Below are positions 54,033 to 64,000 of a stretch of 64,000 nucleotides of DNA, in pieces (position 1 is the stretch's first letter; the number at the start of each line of letters is the position of its first letter). The stretch is from assembly GCA_009760855.2 (NCBI GenBank), contig WPIO01000038.1:2010501-2074500 (forward strand), in the 5' to 3' direction. The position numbers and the translations under genes were made by a program. Source of the stretch: Cristatella mucedo (Eukaryota > Bryozoa > Phylactolaemata > Cristatellidae). The notes under the pieces are model-generated. The model was not told the origin of the DNA and ran no database searches. It saw nothing but the letters and a program-made list of their open reading frames with translations.

Positions 54033-57000
54033 CTGTGGCAACAGGAGAATGCAGCATTAAGAGCGCTTCAATTCAAGAGAAGCAGCGCAGAGCAGTGTGC
54101 GCGTACTCAAATCGAACCATGACGAACGCAACTGAACGCAATCCCACAGTAGCAGGAGATGAGCACGGTGTGCGGTGCCAAAACAGTTACGTTCCGAGTT
54201 GGTCCTAACTATCGCATCATAAAATTAATATACCAGTCGTGCTTAATCTACCGATGCAGTGCGATGATGCTGTCATCCTTGTGCGGATGTCATCGATACA
54301 TGCAGCCAGGGAGTTGAGAGAATTCGAAGTGCTGAAGGGCTAGGAGAGATCAAAGCAAACGTACCTATCTCTCTCTCTCTCTGTATTCTCTCTCTCTCTC
54401 CCCCTTTTTCTCTTCTTCTCTGTCTTTCTGTCTCTCAACCTCACTCTCCGAAGCAACTGCTTGGCTCTCTGTTCTGCTCATTAAAGTATGATTACTTAAG
54501 GATGTATACTGCTTAGCGGTATTTCACCCTAAGACAAAAACAGGAGTAATGTGAGATATTTCACTGATATATGGAGTGCTTGGTTGGAAACCGTGGTGCA
54601 TTATCAGTCTTCACGTCGCAGGCTGTACTTTAAGTATTCATGTCTTTCGACAATAAAGAATGTTCACATTCAACTAGAGACAGTGTGGCTACAGTGGCAT
54701 TTTCTACATGCAAATTTCGTTTTTTTTTACATCAAAATCAGATTGCTCACTTCTTTTCTGTCGATTCCTGCCATTATGCCTCTCCTTGTGTTCCCCTTTA
54801 GTATTTTAAGAATGCTTTGCCGTTCATGATGTTAATGATCTTGGGTTTCTCCTACAACAAAAGGCAGCTGATTTGCAGCTCTATGAACATCGACCTAGTG
54901 CCTAGATTGAGATGTAGTTCTCCAAGGGTACTACACAAATACCTTATAATGTAATAATAGCACACTCGATAAAGCGTCCTCAGAGAACCCAGTCTCTTTC
55001 TAGGTGCATTAAATTTGCTGGCTTACTAATACTAATATTATCATTATTGGGGAGAATATTAATAACGATTGCCGATGAATGCTCTGTGTCTGAGCAGGAA
55101 CAAAGTGCAGAAGGATGAATGGTGAATGAAGGAGGATGAAAGGGGATATGCAATGCAACCACCGAATCTTGCAGTGCAGTGTTGGTGTCATGCTTAACTA
55201 TTTTCAATGGCAGCAGCACCAATAAAACTTGAAGATTGCTCTGTCCGGTAGAACAGACGGTACCGAAACAAGCATGAAACGGCGGTTTGACATGTTGAGA
55301 TCGTGATTATGATTGAGATTGTGATCATGCATACCCCCAGCATACGGCAGTGTCGAGCCTAACCGTTGTTGTCTGCCGGTACTAGGATAGACGGCCCTCC
55401 CGACCTTGACTAGCCAATCGGACCGCAGCATTCCTATTGCTAGGTGCTAGCAACGAGGCTAGCCAATCGAAGTGCAGCATTCCTGAGCCTCAGACGATAT
55501 GAAGCTCCGGCGTTTAATAAACGTTGTTGAGTTCGGTTGCGTCCGAGTGTGTTCCAAGTCGTTTGCTGTTTAGCAATACGCACACACTCACGCTTCATAA
55601 CAGACAGAGTTCTGCCTGGGCCCAAGCACGCCGAGTTCCTCGAAGCCTCCGACGCTCAAGCAGCAGGCCTTGCTAGAGCAGGGTGAAGGAGACCTGGCCG
55701 CCTGGGGCTAGGCCACACTGGCACGCTCACCGCTGTACTGAAAAAGAGCTCCGATTACACTGTCGATGGTCGAGCCGAAGAGGCCGCTTGTCGTGGCCAC
55801 GGCAGCAGCATGAGCGCAGTGCACTCCGGCCGAAGACCAGTCGCTCGAACCATCGCCGACGACAGCTAGCATCAGACCATATGCAAGCCCGACGATGGCT
55901 CCGCCCAGCGCGCTCGACACTGTGCCCACCAAGGTCACGCCACCGTTGGTGCCTGCAGGGGAGGGAGAGAGCCGGAGAAACTGCTGGCTACGCATGTCGG
56001 TCGGGCCAGAGGCGCCAGCAAGCACCAAACACTTCACAAGTCTGCAATAACTCGCAAGCCAGGCTAGGACCTAGAGACATATTGGCCGAGTACAGCAAAT
56101 AAGCCAGGGCCTCTGCCGACGAGATCACCTAAAGTGATCTGCAAGTGATCCAAACGACACCGCATCGCTGCAGCTAGGAGGAAGGACAGCCACATCTAAA
56201 AAACGTGCCTGCCGGCCTGCTTGCCTGCCAAGCTGTTTGACGTCAGCAGGCAGGCAGGCAGCTATCGGCTAGTTGCTAGTAAATATTTAGTTACTCTGGT
56301 TATAGGCGACCTTATTTCTGAAAATGGTATCGACCTGCCCGCCCTAACTGAAACTTGGCTGAAATCAATAAACTGCCCGACAATTAAAGACGTTACCCCA
56401 TCTGGATTCTCGTTCTTTCACACCCCTAGATCAATCAAAACTGGAGGTGGAGTTGCTATTATCGCGCACTCGAAATTCAACGTCGAACCATTTGCAGTAC
56501 CCTCGAAGCAGTCTTTTGAATCAATTGTCTTGGTCTCATCCGAAAAGAAGCGACCGATAGTTGCAGTAGTCTATCGCCCACCATGTGCCAAATTCTCCTT
56601 TATCTCAGATTTCTCCGATCTCATTTCGATTCTGTGTGCAAGAAATCGATCCTTCCTCGTTATGGGTGATTTCAACGTTCACTTTGATAACATATCTGCC
56701 GCTTTCAGCACCGAATTTCGAGCATTGACTGACTAATTGTCTCTTGTGGCTCATGCGCATGGCCCTACCCACATCAAGGGTCACACACTCGACCAGATTT
56801 TCTCATAAAACTGCACTTTGTCATCACCAATTATTACCAAATAATGCTTGTCTGACCACATGCAGATCTCATTCAATCTACAATGTGTGCCCACCTCCTC
56901 CTCTAAAATAACATGTGAATCGCGAAACCTCAAGACCCTTGATATCGATGCTGTCCGTGCGAGAATATCTGCTTCACCTCTGCTGCTCAGTCCTCCCTCC

Positions 57001-60000
57001 GATCTGTCATCATTGGTAAATAGCTACAACACGACATTAGCGGACACGCTCGACAAGTTTGCACCTCTGACAAAGAGCAGTGTGCGCCCCCACCCAAACG
57101 GCCTATGGTTTACCACAGACATTAAACTAGCCAGGTCTACTGAATCCAACAGTCTAGAAATACCTCATACAAACCTTAAATCCTTTAGAGACCATGCATT
57201 TAGTTCATATGCTCCCAAAGCCTGGAACTCCCTCCCGACCTGCGTCAGAACATCCCCTGACCTGACCACATTTAAAAGGAACCTAAAAACACACCTATTT
57301 AGGACAGCATTTAGTGGGTCCCTGTGATTCGTCCTTGATGTGCTTATGCGTGCTGACACTGTGCATGCAGCCACTAACCATATTTGCATGCTGACCCTGT
57401 GCATGTCACCCCTAACCATATTATTCGTTTCGTTTATTTTTTTCAAGCATGATTTTACTTAACATTCAATGGCATTTCACTTTGCAGCAAATGTAAAGCG
57501 CCTAGAGAGAGATTAAGTTCTCTGAGGGCGCTTGATTAAGTGAATTATTATTATTATTATTATTATTACTAAGCGAAAGCTTGAAAAAGCATACAAAAGA
57601 TCCGGACTGACTGTCCATCGACAGCCATATGAAGACTACTGCAGGTGGTACAAATCGATCCTAGCAAAGGCCAAGTCTAGCTTCTATAGCAACATTGTTG
57701 AATCACAGATGCACAATCCCAAAATGCTGATATCGACGATAAACCATCTCCTCTACCGCTTCCAGATTAGCTCCTTACCCGATGATCCTTATGATGATCT
57801 AGCTGATCACTTCCCTCGATTCTTTGTGCAAAAGATAGACAGGATCAGAGAATCCATCCGTGCGATGACAACATCCCCACTAAAATGTTGTTCCTGATTC
57901 CTGGCTGTACCTCAATGTCTACATTTAAGCAGGTCACTAGTGATCTAGTCCTGAAGTTCGTATCTCAATCAAAGAAGACAACACGTCCTCTGGACCCTAT
58001 TCCCACTGTCCTGCTCCTACGTTGATCTGCTGCTGCCATGTATAACTAACATCTTTACTATGTCATTAGCCTCAGGCCATGTCCCAGCACCTTTCAAAAA
58101 AGCTGTAGTAAGGCCACTTCTCAAGAAAGCGACACTAGACCAAGAGAATTTGAGCAACTACCGCCCAGTCTCACTTCTACCATTCCTATCAAAGACATTG
58201 GAACGGGTCGTGGCAGACCAGCTTAACTCATATATCGAAACCTGACACGTTGCTAGCAAGTTCCAGTCTTGCTTTAGAGCTAATCACTCCACTGAGTCAG
58301 CATTGCTTAGGGTATACAACGACCAACATGGGTAGAGTGTCTCTGCTTGTTTTGCTCGCTCTTTCGGCAGCTTTTGATACCATCGATCACAAAGTTCTTC
58401 TAAAGCGCCTCACATCTCGCCTGGGCATCACTGGCACTGCTCTGCAGTGGTTAAGGTCCTATCTCAGTGGAAGACTCGAGAGTATTGACGTGAATGGAGA
58501 AAGATCATCTGAGGTACCTCTTAAATATGGGGTACCTCAAGGCTCCATGCTAGGTCCGGTTCTTTTCATGGTTTACACTCTCCCTCTTGCTGATGTGATT
58601 GCCAAAAACAATCTAGGCTTTCACTTCTATGCGGATGACACTCAGTTGTACCTTTGCTTTGATCCCTCCCAGCCTTCGAGCACCTCAAATTCTCTAAACT
58701 CACTAGCTGCATGCATCGATGACATCCGCACATGGATGGCAGCAAATTTTCTAAAACTTAACGATGATAAAACTAACTTACTAGTTATGGGCAAACCCAG
58801 TGCGATTCACAAATTGGAAAGGCTGATGCTCAAAATGGGCTCCACCAGCATATCTCCTGTGGAATCAGCTCGAAATCTAGGTGTCATATTCCAAAGCGAC
58901 CTCTCGTTAGACGGCCATATTAGCTCGACAGTCAAATCTGCCTATTTTCAGCTTCATAACATTGCTAAAATTCGGGCTTGTTTAGATAAGGATACCACGT
59001 TCAAGTTGGTCCATGCATTCGTGACATCTCGTCTCGACTTCTGCAACTCACTGCTTACTGGCCTACCAGCATGTGCAATCAGGCGATTGCAGCTGGTGCA
59101 AAACTCCGCAGCTAGGCTTGTCTGTCGTGGGCGTCGCAGTTGCCACATTACTCCACTTCTTGCCGACCTGCACTGACTACCAGTCAAGCAATGGATTAAC
59201 TTCAAGGTTTTGTCGCTCACTTTTAGGTCCCTTCATTCTTTGGCTCCTGCCTATCTCTCAGATATACTCCCCCACCAAGCCAAGCATCGTACCACCCGCT
59301 TTTCGGAATCCAACAGTCTACAAATACCTCGTACAAACCTCAAATCCTTTGGAGACGGTGCATTTAGTTCGTATGCTCCCAAAGCCTGGAACTCCCTCCC
59401 GACCTGTGTCAGAACATCCCCTGACCTGACCACATTCAAAAGGAACTTAAAAACACACCTATTTTGGACAGCATTTAGTGGGTCCCTGTGATTCGTCCTT
59501 GATGTGCTTATGCGTGCTGACACTGTGCATGCTGCCACTAACCACATTTGCATGCTGACCCTGTGCATGTCACCCCTAACCACGTTATTCATTTTGTTTG
59601 TTTTTCAAGCATGATATTACTTACCATTCAATTGCATTTCTCTTTGCAGTAAATGTAAAGCACCTAGAGGGAGAGATCGAGTTATCTGAGGGGGCTTTAT
59701 CAAGTGCATTATTATTATTATTATTATTATATAGTAAGCATCTTGATCATTTGTTATCGATCTGCTAGGAAGGTCCGTGAAAGAATTGCAACAGACCGTG
59801 GAAGGGCCATGCCTTAGCAAGAAAATCATCGTGGATCACCTAGGAAGAACAAACACTGAAATGTTGAGAACCGGCTAACCCTAGAGAATGGCATGCCCCT
59901 TCTGGAGGAGTCCATCGTGTGTTTCAACTGAGTTATAGCCTAGCCATGCCCCTCCTTGTGCCCCTTACGACGTCATTCTGTGCACAAAAATTCTTAAACC

Positions 60001-63000
60001 AACCTCCAACACTCAGTCGAGAAGCACATTGCGAAGTTCGTGTCAGCCACGTCATCCATGTGCTTACAATGTACAATAGCTGGCTTCTGAAAATGAGCAT
60101 GTTCAATTTGACCATCCATTATAATATAGATTTGTTTAGAAGAGAATCGAATCTCTTTCTAGGCAGTTGACATTAGTAGAGAAAAAAAGGAAAGTATTAG
60201 AAAGGAAAGGTTTCGACAGATTAGCGATACCGGCACAAGCACGAGTACGTAAAGTCCAAATCCCACAGGCCGAGTAAATGCTGTGAGGGACAGGAGGCTC
60301 CTTACTTCCTATTATATGCCATAGGTTAGGGGCTGTCGTGATGTCTTCCACTAGATAGTTTCAGGCTTAAGGAATATGGGAGCTTAAGTCAAGGTCTCCA
60401 AAGGATATGAGGGTGGTTATAAAATCATAGCTAAGCGACAAGAGTAAGAGGAGCCGGTGAGACAAAGAAAAGCCTGAGAAGTAATCATTTCAGATAAGAA
60501 ATCTCGAGAAAAATTATGAAGAGACATAAATGTGAGTAACAGGAACTTGTAGCAGCACGTTGCCTATGAGGAGTCAGTACAGGCTGATTAGAAGAGCAGT
60601 ATTTTGGCAAATGGGCTGCTGCTTTTAGAATTTGCTTCAATACGTGTCCATTGCCCCTTGGCATGCCTACACTAGATGATTCGGTGCGCACATTATCAGT
60701 AACAACTTAACATGCTTTCATTCCAGCATATGTAGACTGCCTAGAAAGGATATTTCGTACTCTTAGGGCGCTACAAAAATTAATTGCTGTTATCATTTTC
60801 GCAGGACCATCGAAGCATGATACTACCATATAATCTGCGTTGACCAGCTATTTCCGAATGCGCAAGTAGCTGCTAGGTCAAGTGTAGAAGGTGAGGAGTA
60901 AGGAGCCACTGAGCAAGCCCGACCGCCATGTTGGCACTCCCCTTCAAAGTATGGTCCTTGACGAATCTTGATGAATCCTTGACGAACGGTCTGATGTAGT
61001 TTAACAACGGTTGCCTTCTCTAATGTATACGGTGTGCACTGTTGGTCTCGGAATTAGCTGTACACCATCATAATGTCTTTCCACCAGAACATAGCATGCT
61101 TCTTGCAATATTCATTGTGTAGTGCTGGCATTGACTGCATATCATAGTTGTCATAGTTCACCTAGCACATCATGCATAAGCTGCTCTGGTTATTCCAATA
61201 GAATGGGCACTAGCCCCTGACCGTCCGGCGGGCATGGACCGAGAGCCATTTCTGCCTCTTGGCTTCCCTCCGGTTTACTCAGCAATGCGGCTTTCTACAC
61301 CAGCCCCCAAAAGATATTCACACAGGCAAGTCGTCAGTGACTCCAGGCCAGCCGGCTTACGACGCATCCGGTCTACTGGCATCCCACAGAGGCTTCCGCT
61401 TTGTGCGAGAGCTGCATCAAGCTAGGCTTGCACCGGGACAACGGCAGCCTAGTCAGCGGGAAGGTCCTCGGACTTGGCGTCCGTGGGCTCGTGAGCTCCA
61501 TCAGTTTGACTTGAACACATACTGAGCCCGGCTAAATCTCATGCAGCCTCCTCTCATCCCAAGGCAGTCCATCTATTGCTAATACCCTGCTTTTGAACCA
61601 CTGGCAACACACCCTCAACGAAGGCACCCTTTTCCTTGTCAACAGATTTGTCCCTCTGCACTAGCTACCGTCGTGATGGCCGGACAAGACATTGTCAAAG
61701 GGGCAGAAGTTTTGCAGGAGTCCTCCAACACTCTGGTGCACACAGATGTTCTCAATTATGTTTTAGTAAGTTTCATTATTCGTAACATGTGGGTTGATTT
61801 CAAACTGGCACGAAGTTTAGGTTAAACTGATCGATTTTCTGTTGCTGTTGCTCTTGCCACAAATAGGATGTTGAGAGCTCTGTACACTTATTCTTAGGTT
61901 GAAAACCAGGCCACCTTAATGCAATAAGTCCATACTCATAGCACATGGTTCTCAAGTGACAGTCAAGGATGGTTAGATGTGTCCAGAAACAGCCTTTGCA
62001 TGCAACAATATGACCTCACAAGAGTATACTGCTCTTAGCTTCAAGGCATGCAGATGGAACAAAAAGATATGCTGACCGAGCCTGCTTTAACAGTTAGGCT
62101 TTCTAACGTCTGAGCAACACTAGGTTTGCCCATAGTTGGTAAGTTGGTTTACCGGCATTCATTTGGAGAAAGTCTACTGGAGTCCAAGTAAGAACGGCAG
62201 CAGCAAAACGTGGTTCTGGAGAGTTGAGAGGGTTTAACAGGCTGAAGGTGGGTATAAAAGCAAAGTGACAGCAGCCTGTCATCAGCATACAAATGAAAGC
62301 CTGGATGGCCAGAGGGAGAGTGCACTGCACACCGTGAAAAGAAATGGTCCCAGAACAGATCTGTGGGGTGCCCAAAACTTCAAAGGCTCCCCGGGCATTG
62401 ACATTCAAGCTCTGAAATCTCCCCAATCGGATGAAACCTAAGCCATCGAAGTGCATTGCTAGTTTAAGCAGGCAGGCAGCATGATGGGGCATTCAACACG
62501 GACTTGGCAATCAATGGTATCAAAAGCTGCCGAGCAAGAGGTGCACAGCAACTAGCTGAGTATCTCTACCCAACCGGGTAAGCATGCATTCCTGAGAACG
62601 CCTGCTCAACGAGCTCTGACCAATGTCATCGCATTCCTCGGCAGTACCGCGATCGACTGCCCCTCCCCCCAGCGGAGAAGGGGCCACCACAGTGAACCCC
62701 ACCGAGCAGGTGAGATCTTTGGGATACCCTCACTGGCAGCTGCTCGAAAACTGCAGCGGCGTGCATTTTCCTCACGCCGTGTTACATCCTCGTGCACTGT
62801 GCTCAAGCCGCCCTGTCGCGGTCAGCAAAGGCAGCCAGTGAGCGTGGCGGACGTACCTCGAGGCACCCTCCTCATTGTCGTGATCAGCCGAGGCTCGGCC
62901 GAGCTAAGAACTGGACCGAGCTCAGACGAAAACGTGTCGCCGGCGGCTGCGGCAATGGCGCCCACGGCTGCGGCCGCGAGCCGCCAGGCTGCACCCTCTG

Positions 63001-63108
63001 CCGGCTTCAGCGGAAGCTCCTGAGGCCCGTAGCGCCAGCAGCTGACAGCAGCCAAAGCGGCCGGCACGCCGCCGTTGCACAGCACCTGAACCCAGTTGCG
63101 CTGCCCTC
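53857..63108 (-). CDS. TMEM19: TMEM19 (DUF92) integral membrane protein, C-terminal part
   Basis: TMEM19 is a polytopic membrane protein of the DUF92 family. Plant and bacterial relatives include VTE6, a phytyl-phosphate kinase; the animal role is not settled. Three exons join in phase: 63108-62857, 55952-55731 and 54032-53857 with the stop. Together they give about 215 residues. In order: [84 protein letters not shown] and [16 protein letters not shown]. All are family hallmarks. The 6.9 kb intron between the first two exons carries an antisense family B LINE. No stop or frameshift occurs. The N-terminal half must lie to the right of 63108, and I could not identify it within the window. Confidence 0.9.
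54255..54365 (-). mobile_element. Family B LINE, internal RT scrap
   Basis: The block CGGATGTCATCGATACATGC then AGCCAGGGAGTTGAGAGAAT matches the family B segment just after YADD (minus strand). It stops before a CT-rich run at 54366-54430. Confidence 0.65.
54945..55022 (-). mobile_element. Family B LINE, 3' tail only
   Basis: GATAAAGCGTCCTCAGAGAA then CCCAGTCTCTTTCTAGGTGC, the reverse complement of the family B 3' terminus. Confidence 0.7.
55320..55605 (+). other. Possible solo-LTR-like segment
   Basis: CTAGCCAATCG occurs twice (about 55409 and 55460) within a longer 27-base near-duplicate that ends GCAGCATTCCT. It is followed by TTTAATAAACG (poly(A)-like, about 55513) and ends near CTTCATAACA. 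CCAAT boxes followed by a poly(A) signal resemble U3-R of an LTR, but no left boundary or target duplication was fixed. Confidence 0.25.
55731..55952 (-). CDS. TMEM19: TMEM19, penultimate exon
   Basis: 222 bases, acceptor CCCCTGCAG, donor GTGAGC, phase 1 at both ends. It reads [20 protein letters not shown] and [16 protein letters not shown], near-identical in pattern to the GTNGGVT.VGLVSSLLGG and GS.VDS.LGA..QY.G blocks of TMEM19. Confidence 0.93.
56296..59731 (+). mobile_element. Family B LINE in a TMEM19 intron, with nested family B copy
   Basis: Plus-strand copy with endonuclease (56221-56736: [24 protein letters not shown] intact), linker (56848-57141, a stop in between), a nested insertion at 57142-57566, then the linker rest (57571-57890), RT start (58060-58245) and the RT core (58250-59176: [42 protein letters not shown]). 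The C-terminus and full 3' end with ATT repeats follow to 59731. Several stops and frameshifts. Its endonuclease box GDFN is intact, unlike the 33.4 kb copy. Confidence 0.9.
57142..57566 (+). mobile_element. 5'-truncated family B LINE nested in family B
   Basis: A 425-base 3' end ([15 protein letters not shown] frame, 3' region, tail and eight ATT units) lies inside the linker of the host copy. The host sequence GGTCTACT|AAGCGAAAG is split, with TACT on both sides (57138-57141 and 57567-57570), a likely short target-site duplication. Confidence 0.9.
59732..61675. other. No recognised gene
   Basis: A family B-like tail in minus orientation near 60145-60180 and one in plus orientation near 60735-60780 flank about 550 bases that I do not recognise. 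The frames at 61234-61525 carry no known domain. Confidence 0.4.
61676..61765 (+). CDS. Candidate first coding exon of an unidentified gene
   Basis: ATG with purine at -3 and G at +4, 30 codons ([20 protein letters not shown], then [10 protein letters not shown]), then a consensus donor TTTTA|GTAAGTTTC in phase 0. Composition is protein-like and hydrophilic. I do not recognise the protein and found no following exon. It lies antisense within the TMEM19 intron. Confidence 0.35.
62100..62525 (-). mobile_element. Diverged CR1-like RT relic (third lineage)
   Basis: Read on the minus strand, the order of CR1 RT blocks survives in different frames: FDTIDCQ-like, [14 protein letters not shown] (the family B position reads LSGRLQSIDVNG), a [13 protein letters not shown] run where [13 protein letters not shown] belongs, the HADD/YADD region, and LTNYGQT (NLLVMGK in family B). 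Divergence from families A and B is large, so it is older or a separate family. Confidence 0.65.
62857..63108 (-). CDS. TMEM19: TMEM19, internal exon
   Basis: 252 bases, acceptor CTTTTGCAG, donor GTACGT, phase 1 at both ends. It reads [40 protein letters not shown] and TTMRRVPRG, matching [32 protein letters not shown] and VPVGTNGG of TMEM19. The middle is unusually Ala-rich ([19 protein letters not shown]), which fits a membrane helix. Confidence 0.93.
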
Positions 63109-64000
63109 CTGCAAAAGAAGCCGCAGCAGAAGCATGTTGCTCGCTGACAGACCCACCGAAAGGAGCGCTGCTAGCCACCGCAGCGGCAAAGCTGTAACGG
63201 CACACTTCCGTCGAGCACGACCCGCAGCTGCTGAGGCAACCGTTTGATTGAAACCTGGAGGGGAGCTTAAGGCAGCGAGCGGTATGCCGGTGCGCAACCA
63301 TTTTGCCGATTAAGACTCGATTGCTACGTTGGACGTTTTGCAAATAAGCATCGTGCAACACAAACTACAGAGGCATTTCTCAAAGCTCGAAACGTGTTAG
63401 GCAGCAAGAGAGACAGCTGCAGCCAGCCGATCTGGGGACGAGAAGACCAGCATTTGGCTTTGGCGTGACAGGTCACAGACACGAGCACCACAGGCCAAAT
63501 CCAGCAAAGCACGCTGCTGCTGCTGCTGCTACAGCTCATGGCCTCTAAGATCTCCTACATAGATAGATAGATCCACATAGACGTGAGCTTCAGCCCAGCA
63601 GCGGCCCACTAGTGAATGGGCGAGGTGGGCTACACTGCCTCCCAGGCAAGACGGCTGCATGGGGCGGGGTGTAGTATGGCACTATGCAGACACTCCCACT
63701 TATGATGATTACGACTTGGCAGCAAATAGAATTTGACACATCCAACACGAGCAGCCAGCTCGAGACTGGCACGAGCTGCAGCTTGCATCAACGCTGCCGG
63801 CCACCATGTGACCGGCATGGTGGGCACTAAGCCAAGGGTCTTCAGGAAAAGGGTTGCCAGGCAGCTAGACTGCCTGGTCGACCATCTCACCTCTATGCCA
63901 CTCACCACAGCAGCAGCATCTACATATTAATATCACTGACCGGTCTCCTCGTGGGGTGGCCAGTCACACATGCGAACAAGGCATTCAAATGCATCGTTCA
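63109..64000. other. Upstream intron or flank of TMEM19, nothing recognised
   Basis: The N-terminal TMEM19 exons should be to the right. I see no matching exon here. A short GCT run (63504-63530) and an ATAG run (63559-63571) are present. Confidence 0.4.

Noticed and set aside
53747-54208. Plus-strand frame of 153 codons
   Set aside because: It lies antisense over the TMEM19 last exon, which has strong family similarity on the minus strand.
55683-56102. Plus-strand Arg-rich frame of 139 codons
   Set aside because: It is the antisense shadow of the TMEM19 penultimate exon.
62792-63247. Plus-strand frame of 151 codons
   Set aside because: It is the antisense shadow of the TMEM19 exon at 62857-63108.

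Overview
The window looks like nuclear DNA of an invertebrate animal. Coding sequence is cut into short exons with GT-AG borders, the non-coding DNA is packed with CR1/L2-like non-LTR retrotransposons, tRNA-derived SINEs and long GA/TA microsatellites, and the two recognisable host genes belong to animal families. I cannot name the phylum. There is no bacterial, organellar or viral gene organisation.

Two host genes can be rebuilt, both on the minus strand. (1) A gamma-glutamyltransferase-like gene fills about 13.1-32.3 kb. I assemble 14 coding exons whose reading phases all agree across the junctions: a type II membrane anchor, a Ser/Thr-rich stalk with three 10-residue repeats, then the GGT fold, about 840 residues in total. 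The last exon and the anchor/stalk joins are the weakest parts. The position that should hold the autocatalytic nucleophile Thr aligns to Ala, so the product may be a GGT-like pseudoenzyme. (2) The 3' half of a TMEM19 (DUF92) gene lies at 53.9-63.1 kb as three phase-matched exons ending in a stop codon. Its upstream exons lie beyond the right edge or were not recognised.

Retroelements make up much of the rest. Family A (3' end with TACATT-like repeats) has copies at 2.3-5.0, 9.7-11.3, 15.6-16.7, 19.2-19.7 and 26.4-27.1 kb. Family B (3' end with ATT repeats) has long copies at 19.0-22.0, 33.4-36.6 and 56.3-59.7 kb and many short 3' fragments. All are dead: frameshifts, stops, deletions, nested insertions. 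Several lie in GGT introns, and the 56.3-59.7 kb copy lies in a TMEM19 intron. A diverged third RT relic is at 62.1-62.5 kb.

Other content: two tRNA-SINE types, one carrying a tail that matches the family B LINE; a degraded member of a conserved repeat-associated protein family at 38.9-40.2 kb; a perfect 25-bp-arm hairpin at 31.2 kb with a partial copy at 40.1 kb; GC-richer LTR-like DNA around 43.1-46.1 kb; and long unassigned stretches at 5-9.6, 41.6-53.8 and 59.7-62.1 kb.
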